A stretch of DNA of 64,000 nucleotides from positions 124,001 through 188,000 of the forward strand of contig VSJF01000004.1 in NCBI GenBank assembly GCA_009739215.1. The letters are read 5' to 3'. A model generated the notes under the pieces. It was given only the letters and a program-made list of their open reading frames with translations, ran no database searches and was not told where the DNA came from. Numbering within the stretch: position 1 is the first letter of the stretch; each line of letters opens with the position of its first letter. Below, piece by piece: positions 56,501 to 64,000 of the stretch. The translations under genes were made by a program, and so were the position numbers. This DNA comes from Floccularia luteovirens (lineage: Eukaryota > Basidiomycota > Agaricomycetes > Agaricales > Squamanitaceae).

Positions 56501-59500
56501 GCGCAGATGCTCCGTGTACTTTATGGTTCACGAAGGTTTGGAGACGCACGTCGATTGATATTCCTCCTTGGGTCCCACTTGCGCCTCTGCAGAGTAGTCC
56601 TCAATCTTAAACAAAAGACTAGCGCATCAACTAGACAGTGTTTGTTGGAACAATCTCTTTGTGCACGAATAACGGCGGGAGCGACATCTCATGACAGTAT
56701 TCGCGTGAAGGTTAATCCTATCGATGTTCTCGCAGGCTATGTCAAGGACAGAGACGTAGGAAATACGGTACCTTTTGAAGCTATCAGGGTTTTATATGCT
56801 CTATGCGCCTCACTATCATCTTCTCAGCCCTCACCCACAATAGTTGGCCACTTATCAAACCCGGAATCAACTGTTGCTTCGCTAGGTTCGTATTGTTCAA
56901 CACCCTTACGACGACCTATCTCTTCGTATCACCATTTGGAACTTTATTTCTCTAGCTGTGGATAGGGAGCCCGCACTAGCCAATCTTTTTGTTACTGGCC
57001 AATTTCATACACCTATCGAAGTCAAGGGGAAGACGCTAATTGAGAATAAACCTACCGAAAGTGTGGATAAAACCACGCTTAGTGCAATGGGTGTTGCTCG
57101 AGATATGTTGGCGAACTGGAAGAGCATGTGGGAAGCAAACCCTCAACTCCTTTCATCTGTTTTTCGATTCCTTGATGTGGTCTGGCAGCATGGATTGGAG
57201 CACAAGACAACTCTGCAAACCCTTTGGAAGGATTCAGATTTCTGGAACCAAATCGTATCGGTCATCTGCGAGGAGATTGGCCCTATCCCCGATTTTGAAG
57301 CGACGGAGTTTTTACTTCTAGATGGGGTTCGCCATTCTAATTTCCATGAAGCCACTTCCATGCATTCATACCGTACTCTGATCAAGTCATACGCCGTGCA
57401 TATCATTGGTCTAGACATCAGTTTCTATTTCCAGCTACAAACCCCTGGTTCTAAAGATAAACCGCAAAGCTACCTCGCTATTGACCAACACTTCAAGTTT
57501 CACGAACAGCTTACGGACCTATTATCAGAAGCGGCTCCCAGCTCTTATGTCCCTGAGCTACATGACAAGTTGTTGAATCATTTGGAATCCACTTTTGTTG
57601 GCCTAAAACTAGAGCAGTTAGAGCTACAGGTCCTTCCTCATGAACGCGAATATGGAGACAACTTCACTTTCTCGATCCCATTACTCAGAAGGCGTCTACA
57701 GGCGTATCAAGTGGAGACTGATATGGTTGACGTCAAAGAAATGGTCGAATTAGAACTCATTTCGATCAACCTCAACCTATCTCTTGTGAACTCTCAAACA
57801 GCATTAGCAGACGCTTGGGAATTCCTCCTTCGTAATGTTTCTCCATATCTGAAAGGAGATGCGATTGTGAGGCCAACCCTTCTATCAGTTGCGGCATCAA
57901 TATCAGACAACATTGCTAATGAGCAAAGGTCGGGCGACATGATGTCAACGATTCATGGGACCAGGTTATCTCTGTTACTCGCAATTCTAGAACTGGCATG
58001 GTTCTCGCCGTCTGATAAATCACTAGAAAGTCCAGTCATTCATGGAATTGCTGCGTTCTGTGAAAGGAATCATTTTCAACGAGGCTCAACCACCTTCACG
58101 GTCCATACTCGGAGTGCTTTCTGTTCCATTCCATCGCACTCTTCTCCAGGTTGTTTACTTCTGCGTGAAGCACAGTAGGAACATGCTTGCAAGACCGAAA
58201 GTACTCAACGCTGATCAGCGGTTGACGATCACTCTTGTGGTTGAAGCTACCATTAACCTGGTGATTGATGCTCTGCGTGTTGTATTCATATCTGCAAGGA
58301 GTCGACAAGATGTTGAACTGGACAGGGATATGGAATTGCTTGTTGTGCTTTTCGAACAGTGTACTCAGCGGGACATCAATCCATCGTCTACGGCATGGCT
58401 AGTGCGGTGTCAAGAAACGGATGTGATACGAGTCAGTCTAGATCTTTACGCACATATCGACTTGGTTGGTCTCTCGGATCTGCCCCTTTTGCTTACTCGC
58501 AAGCAACCACTTTACGCTCCACATATACTCTTGTTCCATATGTCACTTGTCAGCAACCCCATAGCTGCGGAACGGATTCGGTAGTGAAGGTGTCTTAGCA
58601 GCATATAGCAACAATTTCATCAGCTCCGCCATCAGTGCAGGTCAAATTTCTGTCGTTCTTCCCGAACTTCCTGGCGAGAGAAGCCCGGCTCATCTTGCTT
58701 ACTGTTCCATGATATCAATAGTTGCAACCGTCATCACAGCTTTAGGTCGCCAAAATCATTATTTCGATGCAGAAGCATGTGGTTTTGTCCAACTTTTTGG
58801 TGATCAAGTTTCACGAGCACTGTCTTGGACCGTCGGAGATTCCATCACACTACCCCTTGTCGAAGAGATCGAGCAAGTTGTTAACTTGTTCTACTCCATC
58901 GCAGCCAGCGCACCTACAGCTGCTACAGCAAACCCTGTGGTGAACAAAGTCTTGCGGTTCTTCTCCTTACATGCATTACAGCTACTTCAACAACTCAATT
59001 ATGCTGTTACACATCCACATCATTTGGCAAGCTTATTTGAGCCGATTACGAACGATGAGCGAATCCAACTTGAAAAGGACACATGTTCTGGTGATCCCAT
59101 CAAGCGTCCTATAATTGCACATCTGGTTCAGCGGTTGTTCGGGTTGTGTTGTAATATTGTTGGCACTCTTGTCACGATTAGCAAGGCCGATATGGTGTTG
59201 TTGACCACCCAAGAAGACTGGCCTTTGAGCGAGGCGCTGATTGTTCCGGTATGTCCCTTAATCAAGAGACATCAATTATATCGTACTTACGAATAAACTC
59301 TTCACAGCATTCCAAAGTAGTAGTTGGGGAGCCTGCTTCGTTAGGAACACTTCTAGAGCTAGGAAATTGCACTTTGGATAAATTACGTGAACTTGTTCAA
59401 CAACCAAACGCTCAGTCGCAAGCAGTTGTTGAGAGATCGAAGGCTTCATGTTTATCGGCCACGTACTCCGATAATCAGCGAGCAGTTATTTCAAGCCGCC

Positions 59501-59758
59501 GGAATTTAGAAGGCATATTACTTTATTCAATCACACAACTTGCGATGTGGCTTGCGAAACCCGATTTTGATTCATCAGCAGTGGATAGTCGATATAGAAG
59601 ACCAACAGGCAACAGATATGCAAAGATCTGAGGTTGGAAAAGAAAGGAGGGCTCGGCAGACGTTACCTGATCGTTTGCGAAGAAGTATGACTGGGGAGAT
59701 GGCAGGTGATATTCAAGCCTTGTTGACAAAAGCGAAGCCTGTCATTCGCAAAAAGTGA
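53570..59758 (+). CDS. NUP188: Nucleoporin NUP188 (four +1 frame breaks in the sequence)
   Basis: A large alpha-solenoid scaffold of the inner ring of the nuclear pore. Exons: 53570-53610, 53666-54933, 54999-59248, 59308-59758. Recognisable parts include TYSQLHLILSGNLEGVSLDQ near the start, NDWYHGNARRAILDVARSRF, PLVRLLRAMSATGFLD, DNSIEAEQLMASMEAGDP and LPELPGERSPAHLAYCSM; it ends AKPVIRKK. In the 3' half the frame moves by +1 four times: near 56885 (CTAGG before the VRIVQHPYDDL block), 58040 (ATTC before MELLRSVKGIIF), 58575 (CGGATT before SEGVLAAYSNN) and 59590 (GATAG before DIEDQQATD). Taking out one base at each gives exactly 2002 codons and correct intron phases. No other damage is seen, so the gene is probably functional in life. 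Confidence 0.9.
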
Positions 59759-59942
59759 CAGTGTCATTGGAAAGGAAAGCGTAGATTTGACTCAGATGTT
59801 ATCCAACTTTTTGTCGGAAAAAATTAGTGCCCCTTCCTGATTTTCAATCATGGCTATCATGTTTTTTCTTCCTTTTTGTTGCATGTATTCACAAAAGTAG
59901 TATAATATGCATTCATGTACGATAACAGCTTTGTTTTCCTCT

Positions 59943-61362
59943 CTATCGCGTCAGTACCTCTGCACCACTGTCTGTGATCAGCATCATGTGCTCAGCCTGC
60001 GCGCTTCGTGCACAGTTCTGAATGGTTGTTTGTTGTAAGTGGAATGATGAGGTTTCCTGGTAATTGCACTCACTTCTGTAGACGCTGTCCACCCATCTGG
60101 AAATATCCAGCCTCTTGGATTTGTGCCCTGTATGATACATGGCTAGGAGAATATTGTCAGACAACACAAGTAGTGACTAGATTGCTCAACTCACCTCTAT
60201 GGTAAAACAATGGCCTGGCTCCATAGTACCCGGTTCGTCATTTTCTGCTTCCAAGCGTAAGCATAATTAAAACCAATGTATCATCTGACATTACTATAAT
60301 GAAGAATCCACGGTGGGCTATGGAAGAGTGTGCTGATTCCGTGCCCTGTAAATTGAGGAGACACTGAATAATGTCGGCCACGTAAGACTTGATCTATTCG
60401 CTTTCCGATGCCTTTGAAAGGTCGGCCCGGACCGCAAGCTTGTATTCCTGCTTCTAATGCCTCATTTGTCACTCTAATAAGCTCTCGACCTTGCCTATCC
60501 TGTGAAGAATCAAGGTTTAAGATGTGGTTTCAAACCGGAATTTGTTACTCACAACGTTGCCAACAAGGAATGTCTGTGAGGTGTCACCATGGTAGCCATT
60601 TAGGTAAACAGTGATGTCAATATTGACAATGTCACCATCTTCAAGATGTCGACTGTACAGTTTTGAGTGGTCAGTGGATCTAGTGCGGTATTGGTACCGA
60701 ATAAACATACTCATCGGGTATTCCATGGGCAATAATGTTATTGACACTGTACGGGCAGGACTCGTCAGTCCCGCGTGATCAACTTGCTATTAGAATATAC
60801 CTAGTGCAACACGACCGAGGAAAGTCTGAGTAGTGAAGAGGTGAAGGATATGCTGAGTGAGAGATTATGAATTCATGAACAGCAGCATCAATGAAATTCG
60901 TCGTGATGCCGGGCTAGCTTTGTAGGTTAGACGTCAAGTAACCCGAAAAAACAAAATTTTCTTTTGAATTCTTGCCTTGACCAATGTGCCAGCAAATTCT
61001 CTCACTTTCCTAGCCAACTTCGCAGCTGCACGTAGCTTGATTTCCGCAGCACTGCCCAGTTCAATCTTCGCCTCACGTTGGTAGTGTGCACACGCAGCAC
61101 TTGCTACCCCCAACCCGGTGTCACCAGTCGTCCGTGCGTAACGAGGTCGTACGATGTGTTCAGGAACCAGACGAGGCGTAATATGAGAAACCCCAAAGAC
61201 AAACGGCTCCTCCGGAAGGATGACTGAAAAGTCACCGAAGTCGTCAGAATGTACTTCTGCAGCTGCTGAAGCGAGTCGAGAGTGATGTGGAGAGTTTATA
61301 TGTATTCCCCGTCTGAGGCTTGCAAAATGGGTTGGACACCTCCTACGCGTTAGTTGGAACAT
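59943..61362 (-). CDS. Type I methionine aminopeptidase, mitochondrial (MetAP1D-like)
   Basis: A dinuclear-metal protease removing the initiator Met. Eight exons: 61362-60976, 60913-60801, 60746-60711, 60652-60553, 60499-60295, 60244-60195, 60142-60074, 60017-59943; 1035 nt, 344 residues. The N-terminus ([19 protein letters not shown]) is basic and lacks acidic residues, as for a mitochondrial presequence; the zinc-finger domain of cytosolic MetAP1 is absent. Conserved parts: [60 protein letters not shown] with two metal Asp, [20 protein letters not shown] and AQAEHMML. The first intron has a GC donor (AAG|GCAAGA) with an AG acceptor at 60914; a GT donor three codons away does not reproduce the conserved LVKPGITT. 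Confidence 0.92.
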
Positions 61363-61654
61363 GATGGCCGTGAATGTCGGGGCCCATTAGCGCCGCGATG
61401 CTAGTGGAACAGCGTAACACTGTTGAGATCAGAAAAGTTGTTATCTAATCTGATTTTTAGACTTCAAATTTGATGAATGATCTGGCAACGCCGCACAATC
61501 AAGAGCGCTGTTCCTGGTCGCAACTGCAAACACACAAACGAAACAACCAGCAGTACACAGTCTACACGAGCGTTCGACATTGATATCAAGCAGCTTGCTC
61601 GTCCAGATGATATATCCAGCGCCTAACACTCACCTTTCAGAACAAAACTCACAA

Positions 61655-62642
61655 ATGTCAGACAGCGGTATATTATCTCTTGTTCAACAACTCAATGACC
61701 TACTTCAAGCGCTAAATCTGCCGTTTCCATTAACTTCCCCTAGAGAATTGACGCCCTCGCTTCTTATCGCCATCCTTGAGACACTGCTACAAGCTCGCAT
61801 CACAAACATGGTATATTCCAGCACAGATAAGGAAATACAGAACGTGCAAAATATGAAACTATTCCTTGGTGTACTGGAACACGACGTTCTGGGTATGGAT
61901 GTGGGCCTTAGCTCTGTAGACCCTAATCGACTGGTGAACGGGTCTTGGGATGAAGTAGTCTTTATAGGGGAGTTGCTCTGTTGGGTAGGCCGCAAGGTGG
62001 GATTAATTCTGAATGACCAAGTCAACGAAGAAGGCATGCCAAAGGTCAATTATCAATCGACTAACACCACTGCCGAGGAAATATGTATGGACACGACGTC
62101 GACTATTGCAAGTAATCCAACTATAACTATATCGACAAGAGCGGGTACACACGACGACTCTGAAACCAACATGACCAGCATATATGACGAGTACGACAAC
62201 CAATCACAGTTATCTGCACCCTTAGAACATCTTCCTACCCAAGAAATCCGTGTTCCAGCAATGTATTCATGAAGTAGCAACGCCATCCGTCGTACTTTCC
62301 GACTTGGACCTTGAAGTTGCATTCTCCAACCCCGATCCAGGAAACAACACGATAGCATCCTCGGAATCATCAGTGCGATATGAGGGGTATATCATGCCTG
62401 TGGATGAAGAACGCGAAATAGCCGCTTTTGAAAGCAAGAAGCGTTTGCGACTAGAGCGGAAGAGGAGGAAGAAAGAAGAAGATGCCGTTGCAAAGGCCAA
62501 GGGAGACAATACTGACAGTCCGGACGACACCAGTATAAAGCACCTCTTAGTCGCTGAAGCGCAGGGTTATGCAAGGACTATCGAACTTTTGAATGAACGC
62601 GCGAGGTTGCTCACTGAACTTGCCGCCCTCAAGCATTCGTAA
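61655..62642 (+). CDS. DUF5745-like coiled-coil protein (one +1 frame break)
   Basis: Starts MSDSGILSLVQQLNDLLQAL; an earlier in-frame ATG at 61607 is possible. The first 130 residues are helical, with a segment LFLGVLEHDVLGMDV and WDEVVFIGELLCWVGRKVGL that fits the CH-like N-terminal domain called DUF5745 in agaricomycete proteins. A Ser/Thr/Asp-rich linker follows. Near 62258 the frame shifts by +1 (VPA to QCIHEVATPS). The C-terminus contains a strongly charged helix ESKKRLRLERKRRKKEEDAV and GYARTIELLNERARLLTELA, a probable coiled coil. Removing one base gives 987 nt, 328 residues. It probably acts in a cytoskeletal or spindle context, but this is only a guess from the domain type. Confidence 0.6.
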
Positions 62643-63069
62643 CTCTGCTAAAGAGGTCCCATTTCACCGTCCGAAACTTTGGAGATGATGGAGACTCTCC
62701 TAACAAGGAGCACACTCATATTACAGACTTTTCGAGGTATATCTATCTCACGAGTTATATCTAGTAAAGAAAAAGCTAACAGGATAAATAGGCCGGCCCC
62801 CATTAAATGAACTACGCGACATAATCAGGCCAACTGTGCCTTCTGACTCCACAAAGTTTATTTTGATCGCCAAGCATCGACACAAGTGCGCATCTCCCCC
62901 AAGTTACAGTGCCAACAAACCTCGGGTCTGGGGCACACTAAACTCCATCTGATGATTATTGTTTCTTGACATATCTGTCTACTTCGATATCGAAAATCAA
63001 CTCAATCCAAACACAAGCAAAGTTGGTTCTCGATTATATTGCCAGGGTTAAACGTTAAACGTTAAAACC
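62643..63069. other. Convergent 3' intergenic
   Basis: 427 bp between two genes that converge (plus-strand DUF5745-like, minus-strand CDK8), so it should hold both polyadenylation regions. A short tandem repeat (TTAAACG twice, followed by TTAAAAC) lies at about 63048-63066. Nothing else is seen. Confidence 0.5.
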
Positions 63070-64000
63070 TTATCCCATCCTCGCTTTCTTTCTGGTTTGG
63101 CCATGGTTACCATTCCCACTGGTAGCTTGGCCCCCATATGGTCCACCTCCACTCAAACTAGCAAAGCTTGCCGAGCTCCCAGGTTTTGATTGGGACTGGG
63201 CAAATGGAACACCTACACCACCCATACCGCCTTGGTGAGAAGTATTTTGCGCGGGGAGAGGCATCATTGATGGGGCATCGTCGTGTGTTATCCTGCGGTG
63301 TGGGGGGATTTGATGAGTTGGGACACTCTGAAAGGCGCTGGTGTTTCGAGCTATGTGTTAGGGCGTAATATAAACTAAAAGTAAAGTTACTCACTTCCAT
63401 GTAGGCTTTGGATCTTCCTGGAACCATTTATGTCGTATTGCTTCTCTGGCGGTTAATCGATTGTCGGGATCATAGGCAAACAACTGGCGCAGAAGGTCGT
63501 ACCCCAGAGGTGATCTTATACGAGTTTGACACCAGTCAGATAGGCGATTGCTAAAACTAAATAAATAAGTCAGTTAAATTGTTTAATTTACTTCAAAAAA
63601 GGGGAACAAACAGATCAAGCCGTTTCATATTCTGATATTCAGGCATGTCAACAACTCCGGGCCAGTCTTTTTCTTTCTTAATTGTAAGGAACATGATACG
63701 CAGACCAAAGCAGATAATCATTCACCATCTGGTGTTCCCAACACTTCGAATATCTTCAAAAGCTGATCTCTTTGGAAAGGCACGTTCTTCTTTGAGTCAA
63801 GCTTAGCTTCTTCCCCTTTGAAGATAGGCCTCAGGCTAGCTAGCTCAGCCATCACGCATCCGACAGCCCAGCAATCAATGGCCTTGTTATAATGTTTAGC
63901 TCCCATCAAGAGCTCAGGAGCTCGATACCAGATTGTGACAACGACCTTGTCACCTACAAATAGTGGCTGGAGGGGCTGGTATATCAGACGAGCAAGACCT
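63070..64000 (-). CDS. SSN3: Cyclin-dependent kinase 8 / SSN3, C-terminal part (cut by window end)
   Basis: The kinase of the Mediator CDK module, controlling RNA polymerase II transcription. The window contains the last exons: 64000-63726 (5' end beyond the window), 63666-63612, 63556-63395 and 63337-63070. The activation-loop region reads [20 protein letters not shown], then [16 protein letters not shown] and [34 protein letters not shown] is diagnostic for CDK8-type kinases. [37 protein letters not shown] and a Gly/Ser/Gln-rich tail follow, ending TRKKARMG. Exon phases agree; the acceptor of the last exon (AACACCAG|CGCC) is required for [14 protein letters not shown]. The ATP-binding lobe lies outside the window. 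Confidence 0.93.

Noticed and set aside
54999..59248. Splitting NUP188 into several genes or inventing extra introns at the frame changes
   Set aside because: Conserved protein sequence runs across each break with no room for an intron, and deleting four single bases gives exactly 2002 codons.

Overview
This is a window of nuclear DNA from a filamentous fungus, most likely an agaricomycete (mushroom-forming basidiomycete). The reasons are dense short GT-AG introns of about 45-65 bp, genes on both strands with short spacers, a NACHT-WD40 (NLR-like) gene and a decayed relative, a Crinkler-type P-loop gene, and a DIRS-like retroelement of a type I associate with basidiomycetes. I see no prokaryotic features. 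Gene models were built by hand from reading frames and splice signals, and exon phases were checked arithmetically.

Layout. 0-8.2 kb: part of a WW-domain-like gene, a gene-poor stretch, a decayed NACHT-WD40 copy (minus) and a nine-exon secreted class 3 lipase (minus). 9-17.9 kb, all minus: a 4-coumarate:CoA-ligase-like enzyme ending in the peroxisomal signal AKL, the peroxisomal import receptor PEX7, a purine (urate/xanthine) permease and a class I histone deacetylase. 18.2-22.1 kb (plus): MCD4, the GPI ethanolamine phosphate transferase, sharing a 377-bp divergent spacer with the deacetylase. 23.0-27.3 kb (plus): a full-length NACHT-WD40 gene with one in-frame stop in the propeller.

27.8-43.4 kb is an accessory island of nested mobile elements. 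A decayed DIRS-like element (gag, zinc knuckles, reverse transcriptase-RNase H, tyrosine recombinase) was hit by solo LTRs from two families, several with exact 5-bp target duplications. Next to it lies an LTR-bounded element (37672-43354) with 310-bp LTRs and a CAATA duplication, itself hit by two more solo LTRs. The island is flanked by a relic (27.8 kb) and an intact copy (46.3-47.6 kb) of the same alpha/beta-hydrolase gene. A Crinkler-like P-loop gene lies at 44.2-46.1 kb.

49.6-64 kb returns to housekeeping genes: an acidic EF-hand-like protein, a TMEM135-like membrane protein, the inner-ring nucleoporin NUP188, a mitochondrial-type methionine aminopeptidase, a DUF5745-like coiled-coil protein and the C-terminal half of CDK8/SSN3 cut by the window end.

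Three themes link the genes. One is peroxisome biology: the PTS1-tagged ligase, PEX7 and the TMEM135-like protein. Another is a fast-evolving immunity/effector-type component: the NACHT-WD40 pair and the Crinkler-like gene. The third is single extra bases: seven +1 shifts in four conserved genes (permease, PEX7, NUP188 x4, DUF5745-like), each removed exactly by deleting one base. This looks more like a sequencing or assembly signature than gene death, but it needs reads to settle.
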